From Bacillus sp. FSL K6-3431 (GTDB lineage Bacteria > Bacillota > Bacilli > Bacillales > Bacillaceae_C), in contig NZ_JBBOCT010000001.1 of the NCBI RefSeq assembly GCF_038002605.1, positions 1,240,001 through 1,304,000 of the forward strand: 64,000 nucleotides of DNA. The letters run 5' to 3'. The position numbers were made by a program, and so were the translations under genes. Below are positions 8,592-18,572 of the stretch, piece by piece (position 1 is the first letter of the stretch; each line of letters begins with the position of its first letter). The notes beneath the pieces are model-generated. The model was not told the DNA's origin and made no database searches. It worked only from the letters and a program-made list of their open reading frames with translations.

Positions 8592-10503
8592 TCATATAAA
8601 TACGAATAACAGATCCTACTTCAATTTCTACCCCAGCTTCAGGTGCTTGTTGAGCAACTGTATCACCTTCCCCATTCGTTTCAAGCTTTACATCATATAT
8701 TTGTTGCTGCAAAATTTCTTTTTTTGTCATTCCGACTAAATTAGGAACAGTAATCTTAATGGGGTCATCCCATTTTTTCTTTTTTTCAATTTGATTATCT
8801 CTCGGTTTTACATCCATTGCCCGCAATGAATCCTCAATGATATTACCAACTATTGGAGCAGCAACTGTACCGCCAAATTGAATAATTCCCTTTGGATTAT
8901 CTACTGCAGTATAAACAACGATTTGTGGATCATCCGCAGGAGCAAAACCGATAAAAGACACCACATGATTATTTTCGAGATAACGGCCATCTTTTGCTTT
9001 TTGTGCTGTACCTGTTTTACCTCCTACTCGATAGAAATCAACGAATGCATTTCCACCTGTACCTTGAGCAACAACACTTTCTAATGTATGACGAATCTCC
9101 TTTGAAGTTGCTTCCGAAATGACTTTCCGCTTAGCAATCGGTGTTTTACGCATAACAACTTCACCAGTAATCGGATCAATCAGTTCCTTCGCGATATATG
9201 GTTGGTATAAAGTACCTCCATTGACAGCAGCAGCAACTGCAGCCACCTGTTGAATTGGCGTTACAGAAACACCTTGACCAAACGCTGTTGTCGCCAACTC
9301 TACAGGCCCAATTTGATCCATTTTAAACAGTATACCAGTTCCTTCACCCGCTAAATCTATCCCTGTTTTCTGACCAAACCCAAAGTCTTTTATATATTGA
9401 AATAATTTTTCTTTACCTAGTCTCTGCCCAAGTTCAACAAATCCTGGGTTACATGAGTTTTCCACAACTTCTAAAAATGTTTGACTGCCATGGCCACCTC
9501 TTTTCCAACATTTTAAAGTAGAACCCCCGACCTTGACGAATCCTGGGTCATGAAAATGATCCTCCTCTAAATCTACTTTTCCTTCCTCAAGTGCAGCAGC
9601 AAGTGTAATAATTTTAAAAGTCGATCCAGGCTCATATGTGCTCCAAATGGGCAAATTTCGATTATAAATTTCTTGAGGTACCTCTCTAAAATCAGCTGGA
9701 TCAAACGAAGGTCTACTTGACATCCCTAAAATTTCTCCGTTATTCGGGTTCATAGCTATTGTAACTAGACCATCGGGATTATATAATGCTTCCGCATTAT
9801 CCATTTCTCTTTCGATAATTGATTCGATTTTTGTATCTATTGTTAATTTTAATTTGTATCCATCGATCGGTGCTTTGAAATCATCAGACATATCAGGCAT
9901 TCTCTGACCTTTTGCATCGGAGAAAAATTGAACTGAGCCTTTACTTCCCTTTAACTCTTTATCATAATATAGTTCTAATCCCATTAATCCTTGATTGTCA
10001 ACTCCTGTAAAACCAAGCACATGTGACAAATATTTCCCAAATGGGTAGTGACGTTTTGAATCTTCAGCGATATAAATTCCTTTTATATCTAATGCCTGAA
10101 CTTCCCTCGCCTTTTCGAAGGTGATTTTTCTACCTTCTTTCACCCTGACGTTCATGGCATTCTCTACCAATTGTTTATATATTTTTTCTTCGGGCGCATC
10201 TAATAATGCCGCCAATTTCCGAGCCGCCTCAGCCGGTTTCTCTATTTGTCTTGGAACGACATAAACTGTAGGTGCACTTTCGTTTGTTGCAATCGCTACA
10301 TCATTCCGGTCCACAATTTCACCACGTTCTGGTTCAAATGGTATTTCGCGACTCCACGAATCATGTGCACGATCCGTCAAAAAGTCACCCATAGCAAATT
10401 GGACATAACCAAGCCGTAAATCAATAATAAAAAAAATGATTAAGCCAGCTAAGAGGACAGTAAATAATCTTTTTCTAACTGTTACAGTTGATACTCGCTT
10501 CAC
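8587..10503 (-). CDS. spoVD: Stage V sporulation protein D, class B PBP
   Basis: A membrane-anchored transpeptidase needed for spore cortex in B. subtilis, partner of SpoVE. 638 residues: one membrane segment (about 12-30), PBP dimer domain starting near FEPERGEIVDRN, transpeptidase domain with STFK (294-297), SCN (about 350) and KTGTAQ (about 493), then a single C-terminal PASTA domain (VPNLVGMTKKEIL). The start is GTG at 10501-10503 with GGAGG 8 bases upstream. A CATATAGT sequence about 45 bases before the start resembles a sigma-E -10, but the -35 is poor. One PASTA domain and position next to murE separate it from pbpB. Confidence 0.95.
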   Translation of the reverse strand: MKRVSTVTVRKRLFTVLLAGLIIFFIIDLRLGYVQFAMGDFLTDRAHDSWSREIPFEPERGEIVDRNDVAIATNESAPTVYVVPRQIEKPAEAARKLAALLDAPEEKIYKQLVENAMNVRVKEGRKITFEKAREVQALDIKGIYIAEDSKRHYPFGKYLSHVLGFTGVDNQGLMGLELYYDKELKGSKGSVQFFSDAKGQRMPDMSDDFKAPIDGYKLKLTIDTKIESIIEREMDNAEALYNPDGLVTIAMNPNNGEILGMSSRPSFDPADFREVPQEIYNRNLPIWSTYEPGSTFKIITLAAALEEGKVDLEEDHFHDPGFVKVGGSTLKCWKRGGHGSQTFLEVVENSCNPGFVELGQRLGKEKLFQYIKDFGFGQKTGIDLAGEGTGILFKMDQIGPVELATTAFGQGVSVTPIQQVAAVAAAVNGGTLYQPYIAKELIDPITGEVVMRKTPIAKRKVISEATSKEIRHTLESVVAQGTGGNAFVDFYRVGGKTGTAQKAKDGRYLENNHVVSFIGFAPADDPQIVVYTAVDNPKGIIQFGGTVAAPIVGNIIEDSLRAMDVKPRDNQIEKKKKWDDPIKITVPNLVGMTKKEILQQQIYDVKLETNGEGDTVAQQAPEAGVEIEVGSVIRIYMK

Positions 10504-10805
10504 AAAAAGAACCTCCTTTTTTTCGGCTCGTTCAACTATATGACTTGTCCCCTAACGATAGAACTTGAGAAAAAGCAAAATAGGCACTGAATGCAAACAG
10601 AGTAAAGCCGATAAATCACTTTAGATCGGTTTGAACTAAAACTATAACTGCCAAATCCGTTAGGCCTCTGTACAAGATTAGTATAGGTACCAGACTGCCT
10701 TTTCCAAAATTACTCCACCTATGCCTATGCTATGTGGTCTGTGCGATAAATTAAACGAGTGTGACCAAGCTCTCATGGGCTAGTGTACATTGATTTAATA
10801 TACGA
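10504..10805. other. Spacer upstream of spoVD
   Basis: About 300 bases between spoVD and the pbpB terminator. I see the spoVD ribosome site (GGAGG) and a possible sigma-E -10 (CATATAGT, near 10539-10546 on the minus strand), and otherwise no gene, known repeat or RNA motif. Confidence 0.4.
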
Positions 10806-10843
10806 ACACAAAGAACCGGCATCAATATGCCGGTTCTTTGTGT
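10806..10843. terminator. Strong hairpin after pbpB
   Basis: A perfect 17-bp stem, ACACAAAGAACCGGCAT (10806-10822) against ATGCCGGTTCTTTGTGT (10827-10843), two bases past the pbpB stop. No long T-run, but the stem is the strongest in the dcw region and separates pbpB from spoVD transcription. Confidence 0.7.
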
Positions 10844-10845
10844 CT

Positions 10846-13053
10846 CTAATTTAATGGTGGATCTTCTTTTTGCTCAGATTGTTTCTTTTCTCTTTCTAGC
10901 TTTTGTATAGGTGTTTCAAAATTCACGACAATTTGATCTTCTGGTTTAAGCACCGAACCCGCTTTTAGATTTTGTTTAAAAGCAAATCCTTCACCAGTCA
11001 TATTAACTTTTACCTCTAATTGTTGCGCTATTTTTAATACATCCCGTTTAGACCATCCAATCATATTTGGGATTGTCTTATCTCCTTTTAATCTTATGAT
11101 TACTTTTTCACCTTCAAGAACCTGTGTACCTTGTTTCGGTGATTGGCTGATAATTTTATCGCCTTTTCCAATAATAACCGGCTCTAGCTTATTGTCTTTT
11201 AATACCTTAGTCATATCCTTCGTATTCATCGTTGAAAAGTCAGGTAATTCAAAGATTTTCGCTTCAGGTACCTTTTCAGGTTTTATATTTAAATATTGTA
11301 GGCTATTTTTCATAACAGAATTAAAAATCAATGAAACTGGTTCACTGCCGCTTTCAACTAATTTTAATTGCGGCTGTTCCACTGCAACATAAACAACCAA
11401 TCGTGGATCATCCGCAGGGGCTGTTCCAAGAAATGAGAAAATGAAATTATTCCTACCTTCTAAGTAACCGCCGCCTTTGGGATTCGGAATTTGGGCTGTT
11501 CCAGTTTTCCCCGCTACACTATAGCCATCTATCTGAAAGTTTTGTGCTGTACCGTTTGGTGGTAATAATGTTGTCTCTAATATATCTCTTACTTCTTTTG
11601 CAGTTTCTTTACTAATTGGCTGACCAGCAATCTCCGCTTTATTCTGTTTTACTGTACCATCATTTGGATTAACGATTTTATCAACCACATAAGGCTTCAT
11701 CATCTTACCATCATTAGCGATTGCCGACATTGCCTGTACCATTTGAATCGCAGTAACTGTTGTACCTTGTCCATACACACTCGTTACTTTCTCAATTGGC
11801 CAATCATATAAAATATTTCCTGCTACTTCATTCGGTAAGGCAATCCCTGTTTTCGTACCGAATTTAAATTCATCCATATATGCTCGCCACGTTTTGGTAC
11901 CCATTTTTTCCAAAAGATAAGCAAATCCAACGTTGGATGAGCGTTGTACACCTTCTAAATAAGAGATTGGCCCCCAACCAGCCCCATTATTATGATCTTT
12001 AATCGTTTGACTTTTTTTGTCTACACGATAGGTTCCAGATTTAAACTTTTCATTCGGATTAAATTTCTTCTCTTCAACTGCAGCAGCCAATGAGAAAATT
12101 TTCATCGTTGACCCTGGCTCAAATGATGTTTCAATAATCTCATTATGCCAAGACTGATCAATTCCTTCTCTAGTGTCCGGATGATAGGTTGGACGTTGCC
12201 CCATAGCTAGAATTTTTCCCGTTTTTGGATCGGCAACAATCGCCATAATTCTTTTTGGTTTGTACTCCTCATCCACTTTATTCATTGCATCTTCTAGAAA
12301 TGTTTGAATTTTTTTATCGATTGTCAAATACATTTCATGGCCCATTTCCGGCTCAACAATCTGTTTTTTAGAATTAGGCAAAATATAATCCCAAGAGTCG
12401 CCTTTATATTGGATCGACCCATCTTTTCCTTTTAACATTTTGTCGTAGCTTTTCTCAAGACCCATCATACCTACTATGTCTGCATCCACATCCTCAGATT
12501 GATCTTTTTGTGCATAACCAATAAGATGTGAAGCGAATATACCATTTGGATAAAAGCGTTTGGAGTCCTTTATAAATGAAACTCCCGGTAATTTCATTTC
12601 CTCTATCTTTTTTTTGACTGTATGCGATAAATCTTTCCCCGCCTTACCAAACTCCACTTGCTTACTCCCTTCTTTTGTTAGACGGGAATAAATATCTTCC
12701 TCACTCATTTCGATTTGCTTTGCAAGCTCTGTAGCCGTTTTTCGTGGGTCTACCACATGTTGGGGCTTTTTTTTATCCCAAGTTAATTTCTCATCTAATA
12801 TAGCAACAAGTGTATATGATGCAGTATCTTCCGCAATTACCTTCCCATTTTGATCATAAATTGTTCCGCGCTTCGCTTGAATAATATCTTTACGTAAATA
12901 AGTTTGAGCAGCTCTCGCAGCAAGAGCTTTTCCATCTACCTCTCCTGTGAATTGGATTGTAATAAAACGTACAATCAAGACAAAAAAGAGCACTCCAAAT
13001 ATAATGAATAAGAAGGCTGCTCCTTTGTTTCTATTTTTTTTACTATCAGTCAT
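10846..13053 (-). CDS. pbpB: Penicillin-binding protein 2B, divisome transpeptidase
   Basis: Class B PBP (FtsI family) that cross-links septal peptidoglycan during division. 735 residues: membrane segment at about 12-32, dimer domain from IIQAKRGTIYDQNG, transpeptidase domain with STMK (about 315), SSN in RSSNVGF, and KTGTAQIP, then two PASTA domains near the end (starting IFELPDFSTM and IPNMIGWSKRDVL). Two PASTA domains match B. subtilis PBP2B rather than SpoVD. The ATG overlaps the ftsL stop (ATGA), so it is translationally coupled to ftsL. The charged C-terminal tail is variable in this family. Confidence 0.96.
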   Translation of the reverse strand: MTDSKKNRNKGAAFLFIIFGVLFFVLIVRFITIQFTGEVDGKALAARAAQTYLRKDIIQAKRGTIYDQNGKVIAEDTASYTLVAILDEKLTWDKKKPQHVVDPRKTATELAKQIEMSEEDIYSRLTKEGSKQVEFGKAGKDLSHTVKKKIEEMKLPGVSFIKDSKRFYPNGIFASHLIGYAQKDQSEDVDADIVGMMGLEKSYDKMLKGKDGSIQYKGDSWDYILPNSKKQIVEPEMGHEMYLTIDKKIQTFLEDAMNKVDEEYKPKRIMAIVADPKTGKILAMGQRPTYHPDTREGIDQSWHNEIIETSFEPGSTMKIFSLAAAVEEKKFNPNEKFKSGTYRVDKKSQTIKDHNNGAGWGPISYLEGVQRSSNVGFAYLLEKMGTKTWRAYMDEFKFGTKTGIALPNEVAGNILYDWPIEKVTSVYGQGTTVTAIQMVQAMSAIANDGKMMKPYVVDKIVNPNDGTVKQNKAEIAGQPISKETAKEVRDILETTLLPPNGTAQNFQIDGYSVAGKTGTAQIPNPKGGGYLEGRNNFIFSFLGTAPADDPRLVVYVAVEQPQLKLVESGSEPVSLIFNSVMKNSLQYLNIKPEKVPEAKIFELPDFSTMNTKDMTKVLKDNKLEPVIIGKGDKIISQSPKQGTQVLEGEKVIIRLKGDKTIPNMIGWSKRDVLKIAQQLEVKVNMTGEGFAFKQNLKAGSVLKPEDQIVVNFETPIQKLEREKKQSEQKEDPPLN

Positions 13054-13412
13054 TTTTTCTCTACAACCTTGACGTTATTCTCATCCAAATCCAGCCCTTG
13101 TTCTTTAGCTATTTTACGCACACGATCATATCTGCTTAGATCGCTAATTTGGTCTGTTAAATCACCATTTACCTTCTGTTGTTCGTGAATACTTGTTTTC
13201 ATATCTTCAATTTCTTTATTTACTTCATAGATAGATGCTTGAGCAGTGATAATTTTAATTGCCATAAAAGCAAACATGGCAATGAAAAAAAATGCAATTA
13301 CTTTTTCTCCTAGAGTAATTTTTGCATGTCGCTGTACTTTTTTGATTTGAACGTTTACTTGATTCATCGATTCATTTACTTGCTGCTCATGCTTACGTGC
13401 TAGATTACTCAC
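13050..13412 (-). CDS. ftsL: Cell division protein FtsL
   Basis: Small bitopic divisome protein, partner of DivIC and DivIB. 120 residues: a short basic cytoplasmic part, TLGEKVIAFFFIAMFAFMAI membrane segment, then a leucine-zipper-like extracellular coil (about 70-105). I use the GTG at 13410-13412 (VSNLARKHEQ) because AGGGGG lies about 7 bases upstream and the start matches the MSNLA of B. subtilis FtsL. The open frame runs 18 codons further upstream without a ribosome site. It overlaps pbpB by 4 bases. Confidence 0.92.
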   Translation of the reverse strand: MSNLARKHEQQVNESMNQVNVQIKKVQRHAKITLGEKVIAFFFIAMFAFMAIKIITAQASIYEVNKEIEDMKTSIHEQQKVNGDLTDQISDLSRYDRVRKIAKEQGLDLDENNVKVVEKK

Positions 13413-13520
13413 TCCATTTCCCCCTATTCTTCTTTTTATATCGTCTTGTGCACTTCTCAATCTCATTTAAATTCATTCAATTTCCGTCCACATTAATATC
13501 TAAGTTGCTTACGCTTTTTC

Positions 13521-14453
13521 TTAAAGTTTTTCGGCAACTCTTAATTTAGCTGATCGAGCACGATTGTTCATTTCTAATTCCTGTTCAGATGAAACGATTG
13601 GCTTTCGATTAATTAATTTCATAATTGGTTCATACCCTGCAGGAATAGCAGGCATACCAGGTGGTAATGCTAAGCCTTCACTCGCTTCTTTAAAAACACT
13701 TTTACAAATGCGGTCTTCGAGTGAGTGAAAGGTAATGACACTAATTCTCCCACCAGGATTTAATAATTCAATTGCTTGTTTTAAAGAACTTTCAAACACG
13801 GCCAACTCATCATTTACAGCAATTCTTATTGCTTGGAAGATTCGTTTTGCTGGATGTCCGCCTTTTCTTCTTGCCGGTGCTGGAATTCCCGCCTTTATCA
13901 ATTCTACAAGTTCAGCTGTAGATTGGATCGGCGATTTTTGTCTTGCAGCTTCAATCTTTCTTGCAATCTGTTTAGAAAACTTCTCTTCTCCATATTGGAA
14001 GAAGATACGTACAAGATCTTCATATGCCCATGTATTCACGATGTCATATGCACTTAGCTCACCTTGTTGATCCATTCTCATATCTAAAGGTGCATCATGA
14101 TGGTAACTAAATCCTCGCTCAGGTGTATCTAGTTGCGGTGAAGAAACGCCAAGATCATATAAAATACCATCAACATTATGTATATCTAGATTGTATATTT
14201 GTTCTTGAATATACTTAAAATTACTTTTAACTAATATTAAGTTATGTTTATATTCCTTCAGTTTTTCTTCTGCATGTTTAAGAGCAGTTTCATCATGATC
14301 AAATGCAATTAGTTTACCTTTATCAGATAACTGCGAAAGGATTTTTTCGGAATGACCCCCGCCACCTAACGTGCAATCCACATAAATTCCATCAGGCCGT
14401 ATATTCAAACCATCAACGGTTTCGTCCAATAGGACTGTTTTATGTATAAACAA
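13521..14453 (-). CDS. rsmH: 16S rRNA m4C1402 methyltransferase RsmH
   Basis: Methylates N4 of C1402 in 16S rRNA with S-adenosylmethionine. The 310-residue protein has the N-terminal [17 protein letters not shown] SAM site ([16 protein letters not shown], about 24-39), [44 protein letters not shown] and [15 protein letters not shown] motifs typical of the family. The start is TTG at 14451-14453, with AAAGGTGA about 6 bases upstream; no ATG fits. It lies between mraZ and ftsL as usual. A repeat of family C occupies the mraZ-rsmH gap. Confidence 0.96.
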   Translation of the reverse strand: MFIHKTVLLDETVDGLNIRPDGIYVDCTLGGGGHSEKILSQLSDKGKLIAFDHDETALKHAEEKLKEYKHNLILVKSNFKYIQEQIYNLDIHNVDGILYDLGVSSPQLDTPERGFSYHHDAPLDMRMDQQGELSAYDIVNTWAYEDLVRIFFQYGEEKFSKQIARKIEAARQKSPIQSTAELVELIKAGIPAPARRKGGHPAKRIFQAIRIAVNDELAVFESSLKQAIELLNPGGRISVITFHSLEDRICKSVFKEASEGLALPPGMPAIPAGYEPIMKLINRKPIVSSEQELEMNNRARSAKLRVAEKL

Positions 14454-14500
14454 TGGCTATCACCTTTCATTCATCTGACCAGTTTTCACTTAAAGCGGAT

Positions 14501-14638
14501 ATTCAAAAAGTTCGATAAAAACGGCTGTCAATCTTCATTGTCAGCTTGCTTTCTAAAACTTAGGGATTCCTAGTGCCGACGTTGTAATAGGACGTGGCAT
14601 TTTTGTCGGTCCCAGCTCTTTTATCTTCTTTTTTGAAC
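14501..14638. repeat. Dispersed repeat C-like unit between rsmH and mraZ
   Basis: About 138 bases bounded by TTCAAAAAG and CTTTTTTGAA. The ends match repeat C copy 1, but the interior (with AGTGCCGAC...GTCGG-like arms) differs, so this is a sub-family or an independent insert. It sits inside the mraZ-rsmH operon without an evident terminator. Confidence 0.6.
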
Positions 14639-14644
14639 ACGTAC

Positions 14645-15076
14645 TTAAATATCAAAACCAATCATGTTTTCTGCGATTTCTGCAAATGAATCTTCAGATT
14701 CTGTTATATAGTCTTCCCATAATTCTTTGCTCCAAATCTCAAATCTGCTTGATACCCCTAAAATGACACATTCTTTTGTGAGATTTGCATAACCAAGCAA
14801 AGATGTCGGCAAATTAATTCTACCCTGCTTGTCTAATTCGCACTCTGTCGCACCAGAGAAAAAAAATCTGGTAAATGCACGAGCGTCTTTTTTAGTAAGT
14901 GGTAATGCTTTTAACTTTTCTTCTAGCAGTCTCCATTCGTCCATTGGATATCCAAATAAACATTGATCGAGCCCACGGGTAACTACAAAGGTATCACCTA
15001 AGTGTTCCCTAAACTTTGATGGGACGATTAAACGGCCTTTTGCATCAATGTTATGTTGGTATTCACCCATGAACAT
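14645..15076 (-). CDS. mraZ: Transcriptional regulator MraZ
   Basis: DNA-binding AbrB-like protein that represses its own dcw operon by binding short GTGG direct repeats. 143 residues made of two SpoVT/AbrB-type halves: [26 protein letters not shown] first half and [20 protein letters not shown] second half, each with the DxxGR signature. The ATG at 15074-15076 has GGGGGG 8 bases upstream; the longer open frame (34 extra codons) has no support and runs through the operator. It is the first gene of the dcw cluster, and four GTGG boxes lie just upstream, so autoregulation is likely. Confidence 0.95.
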   Translation of the reverse strand: MFMGEYQHNIDAKGRLIVPSKFREHLGDTFVVTRGLDQCLFGYPMDEWRLLEEKLKALPLTKKDARAFTRFFFSGATECELDKQGRINLPTSLLGYANLTKECVILGVSSRFEIWSKELWEDYITESEDSFAEIAENMIGFDI

Positions 15077-15088
15077 AAGACATGCCCC

Positions 15089-15133
15089 CCACTTTCTATA
15101 TTTAATGTACCACATCCCCCCACTTTGTACCAC
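15089..15133 (-). promoter_or_regulatory. MraZ operator: four GTGG boxes
   Basis: On the minus strand GTGG occurs at 15130-15133, 15120-15123, 15110-15113 and 15089-15092, spaced 10, 10 and 21 bases, so all four face the same side of the helix. Two carry the AAAGTGG form known from Firmicute mraZ operators. The last box overlaps the mraZ ribosome site. I could not assign the promoter itself with confidence. Confidence 0.75.
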
Positions 15134-15362
15134 ATTTTTTTCAACTCTTATAAAAAGTGAGAAGAAACACCTACTCATCAGTTAAATGTTCTCAAAAATG
15201 GTTTTGTTAAATAATATTTCCGATCGACTTTTTAAACTTTATTCGTATAAAACCAAGAGTGCACAGGCTTTTCGGCTTTCCTGCAGTATTGGTGATCTAG
15301 GCCAATAGACTGAAAGATAAATGAATCATAATACAATTATTAAGCCTATAAAATAGAAAAAC
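15134..15362. other. Spacer between bshC and the mraZ operator
   Basis: About 230 bases that should hold the mraZ promoter. I see AT-rich sequence with several poor -10 candidates, none convincing, and no gene. Confidence 0.3.
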
Positions 15363-15391
15363 AAAAAAGCCCTCCACATGGGAAGGACTTT
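15363..15391 (-). terminator. Terminator of bshC
   Basis: On the minus strand AAGTCCTTCC pairs with GGAGGGCTT, followed by TTTTTTG, five bases after the bshC stop. Rho-independent form. Confidence 0.8.
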
Positions 15392-15395
15392 AATG

Positions 15396-17024
15396 TTAAA
15401 TTTTGATTAGTTTATGTTTGCCGTTAAATTCATATTCTTGGTTAACTAAGGTGTGTATAAAATCTTCTCCTCGATCATTCAAATAGTAAAAAATATTCCA
15501 TACCCTTTCTTGAAAACTTTCATCGGGACAGAGATGTCGTTCAATCCGATCATATTTACGAATCATCGTTTTGTGTTGATTCTGGATAGATGTCTCTACT
15601 TTATTCTGTAAGAAATCAAACTGCTTAATATGATAAGCAAGGTTTTTTTCAGCTAAAGGTAAAAGCCCTGTATCTATATTATGTAATCTCTTATATAAAC
15701 CGCTATACTGAGCAACCAAAAATTCTTTGGCTTGTTCCGTTATTCCATCAAACTCTTGATCAGAAACTGATCGAATAAACTGTTCTTTTTCATTATGAAG
15801 GCCATTCTTAATCACGTTCTGAACCGACAAAGTTAATTCATTTACATCTCTTTCGACAGAGGATTCCAGAAATGAGATATTCAACCTTGGAATAATAGGC
15901 GGCATCTTTTTATTTGTTAACTCAAAAGCTTGTTTTAATTCTCCCCAATATGCTATTTCACCAGGCCCAGCAATAAATGCAAGTGTCGGAAATAGCCATT
16001 CCTGCATCATTGGCCTTGTGACAACATTATTACTGAATCTCTCAGGGAATTGCTCCAATAAATCAAGTAATTCTGCTTTTTGGAAAGCTAGATCACCCTT
16101 TTTCGAAAAGAATAAATCCTGACTACAATCATAATAAAGAAGTATTCGCTCATTATTTACATAATAAAATACATTAGCCGAATTATTTTCTATTTCGATC
16201 GCTTGATTAAAGGCATTGCTTTTTATCATACCCTGCTGCTTCAATACGGAAGTAGTAATTTCTGCATTATTTTCCAGCAAATGATAGAAGTAACGTTTTT
16301 CCAATTTCCTAAGTTGCATATCTGCTGAATCAATCACTAATAGTCCATATTCTTTAAAAAAGTGGATAACGATATAGGTGAAAAAATCGGTAACCGTTTT
16401 ATACTTTTTAACCGCATCATGTAAAAAGGTAATCATTTCTTTCGTATGCTTCCGTTCGCCTAACTGTTCAAAAATCTGATTAATCCAATCCAGCATTTGT
16501 TCTTGATCATAATGAATATCAGATACCATTCGTTTTTCATCAAATATACCTGAAAAACTCATTTTCTTCATTCCAGCATTAGTTTCTGCAAATATGTGGT
16601 TTATTTCTAAATAATCATGGTCTTCTCCCGCAACCCAAAACACTGGTACAACTGGCTTACCGAGTAATACTTCCTGTTGTTCTGCTAATTTAATCGTAGA
16701 TATAATTTTATGGATTGTATATAAAGGACCTGTTAATAAACCCGCTTGTTGACCTGCAATAACAACGGTCGACGACGCATCTCGAAGTTTGTGAAGCGAT
16801 TCTTCAATTTTTTCAGAATGAGGAAACCTTTTCATATACGACTCGATAATACTAGCTAACTCTTGCCTATTATATTCTTCCTTCGTTATATCTTTATACC
16901 TTTTTTCAAAAACAGCTTTCTCCGTTATATCATAATGAAAAAAACCTTTTACTGGTTCTTTTTGTTTTATATATAGAGAAGCAAAGTCATTTGTTGCTGG
17001 AATATCAATACTTTCCAGTTCCAT
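15396..17024 (-). CDS. bshC: Bacillithiol synthase BshC
   Basis: Final step of bacillithiol synthesis: addition of cysteine to glucosaminyl-malate. The 542-residue protein shows the family features: VVIAGQQAGLLTGPLYTIHK (about 88-107), VPVFWVAGEDHDYLEINH (about 131-148), the YLNDR-like C-terminus and a predicted long coiled-coil region near 440-500. GGAAGG lies about 11 bases before the ATG. B. subtilis has the same gene (yllA) just upstream of mraZ, and the order is kept here. The enzyme implies that this organism uses bacillithiol as its low-molecular-weight thiol. Confidence 0.95.
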   Translation of the reverse strand: MELESIDIPATNDFASLYIKQKEPVKGFFHYDITEKAVFEKRYKDITKEEYNRQELASIIESYMKRFPHSEKIEESLHKLRDASSTVVIAGQQAGLLTGPLYTIHKIISTIKLAEQQEVLLGKPVVPVFWVAGEDHDYLEINHIFAETNAGMKKMSFSGIFDEKRMVSDIHYDQEQMLDWINQIFEQLGERKHTKEMITFLHDAVKKYKTVTDFFTYIVIHFFKEYGLLVIDSADMQLRKLEKRYFYHLLENNAEITTSVLKQQGMIKSNAFNQAIEIENNSANVFYYVNNERILLYYDCSQDLFFSKKGDLAFQKAELLDLLEQFPERFSNNVVTRPMMQEWLFPTLAFIAGPGEIAYWGELKQAFELTNKKMPPIIPRLNISFLESSVERDVNELTLSVQNVIKNGLHNEKEQFIRSVSDQEFDGITEQAKEFLVAQYSGLYKRLHNIDTGLLPLAEKNLAYHIKQFDFLQNKVETSIQNQHKTMIRKYDRIERHLCPDESFQERVWNIFYYLNDRGEDFIHTLVNQEYEFNGKHKLIKI

Positions 17025-17113
17025 AAGCAGAGCATCCTTCCTTTATCCGTTTTATCTTCGTTGAGTATAGCAAATTCACTCTTTAAATAACATCAATTTG
17101 TTTTGGTTAGTAA

Positions 17114-17509
17114 CTAACTAGATATTACCGCCTCAATTGCTCGTATCGTTATGCCATAAACAAGTAAAATAATGTATACCAGTGTGAACAATAAAAAAAT
17201 TAATCGCCAATACCCTAAAAGTAATTTACGATAAATAATCTCTTCTTTCATTTTCCAGTAAATGAAAGTAAAGGCAAAACCTATTAATAGCATAAAAATA
17301 ATAATGTACCAAATTAACGAACGTGACCAGATGGCCAAAAATAAAAAGTGGACAGAAAAAAACAAAACCGGTGTGGTAATATTTATGGCTGTATTCATAG
17401 CCTGTCTACCATTTTTAGTCCAATATTTTATTCCTATAAATATAAGTAAATATAAAAAAAGCGGTAAAGTAATGAATGTCGCTGCCAAAGTGGATAAAAC
17501 TAGCTCCAT
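17114..17509 (-). CDS. DUF3397 family membrane protein
   Basis: 131 residues with four evident hydrophobic segments (about 8-28, 41-60, 65-85 and 98-122), so an integral membrane protein. Proteins of this type lie between panE and bshC in many Bacillaceae; I know of no function. Its ATG sits inside the end of panE (10-base overlap), which suggests coupled translation. No catalytic motif is visible. Confidence 0.8.
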   Translation of the reverse strand: MELVLSTLAATFITLPLFLYLLIFIGIKYWTKNGRQAMNTAINITTPVLFFSVHFLFLAIWSRSLIWYIIIFMLLIGFAFTFIYWKMKEEIIYRKLLLGYWRLIFLLFTLVYIILLVYGITIRAIEAVISS

Positions 17510-18405
17510 AATGTTCGAATACCCCTTTCAAACTCCATTCCGACAATAGCTTGATAAACAAATTGAACTACCGGAATATCTACACCTTTACTATCAGCAA
17601 TTTCTATCACATATCCTAAGATGGCATCAATCTCTGTCTTTCGCCCCTCTGTCATATCCTTTAACATCGAAGAAGTATTCTTGCTCGTAGTAACACAAAT
17701 ATTCGTAATGACATCAATGTATTGATTATTCCATCGTGGGAAACATTTAACGACCTCGTCGTATAATTGTAGAAAAACCTGATGATAAGCCGGATTTGAA
17801 ATTAACTCGCCATTCTTCACACAAAATAAAGTAGTTAAAGGATTAATAACAGCGTTTGCAATCAATTTCGCTTCCAACATTTCTAAAAAGTCATCCTTAA
17901 TAGTAATAGGAAACAACTTATTTTCTAAAATAGGAAACTCTAAAATATCATTTGATTCCCCACGGAATATAGCTATATTCATTTTCCCGATCCCATTATG
18001 ACTTACTATTCGATCATCCACTTTTACAGCTCCGTGCTCGATCGTTCCAACATATATCGTTCTCTGGGCCAATGTCTTTAATAAAGGTATATGTCCCATA
18101 CCATTTTGTATAAATAACAGTGGCTTATGTAAAGGTAATGCAAATAAATCCGGCAATATTGATTCCAGTTGATGTTGTTTTACCGCTATGATAATTAGGT
18201 CTTGTAATGGAAGCGTCTTATCTTCATTTTTACCTGAAACCGGAATGATTCGTCCGATTTCTGAATGTACTAATTGTATTCCTTTGGATTCAATTTTTGC
18301 GGCTTGTTCTCGTCGTTTACAATATACTGTTACATAATGCTGTTCTCCATAATACGCCGCAAGTAACAGACCAATTGCCCCGCCACCAATAATACCAATT
18401 TTCAT
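17500..18405 (-). CDS. panE: 2-dehydropantoate 2-reductase (YlbQ/PanE family)
   Basis: NADPH-dependent reduction of ketopantoate to pantoate for coenzyme A synthesis. The 301-residue protein has an N-terminal Rossmann fold with GIIGGGAIGLLLAAYYG (about 3-19), the FIQNGMGH stretch, and the C-terminal helical domain with the KLIANAVINPLT motif holding the catalytic lysine, plus GRKTEIDAILGYV. B. subtilis ylbQ sits at the same place. Some Bacillaceae carry more than one PanE-type reductase, so this could be a paralogue. The neighbour coaD is also in the coenzyme A pathway but is not in the same operon. Confidence 0.88.
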   Translation of the reverse strand: MKIGIIGGGAIGLLLAAYYGEQHYVTVYCKRREQAAKIESKGIQLVHSEIGRIIPVSGKNEDKTLPLQDLIIIAVKQHQLESILPDLFALPLHKPLLFIQNGMGHIPLLKTLAQRTIYVGTIEHGAVKVDDRIVSHNGIGKMNIAIFRGESNDILEFPILENKLFPITIKDDFLEMLEAKLIANAVINPLTTLFCVKNGELISNPAYHQVFLQLYDEVVKCFPRWNNQYIDVITNICVTTSKNTSSMLKDMTEGRKTEIDAILGYVIEIADSKGVDIPVVQFVYQAIVGMEFERGIRTLWS

Positions 18406-18572
18406 GATTTCACCTATTTCTCAATACTGTAACATAGATATATACTATTGTAACAAATTTCTAAGAAAAGCATATAACCTGGGGCTGTATATATTACACT
18501 TCTTTTGCCTTTGTTATATAATGAATATTATCCATTAATACTTTTACTATTTTATTTGAAGGAGGAGGAGTT

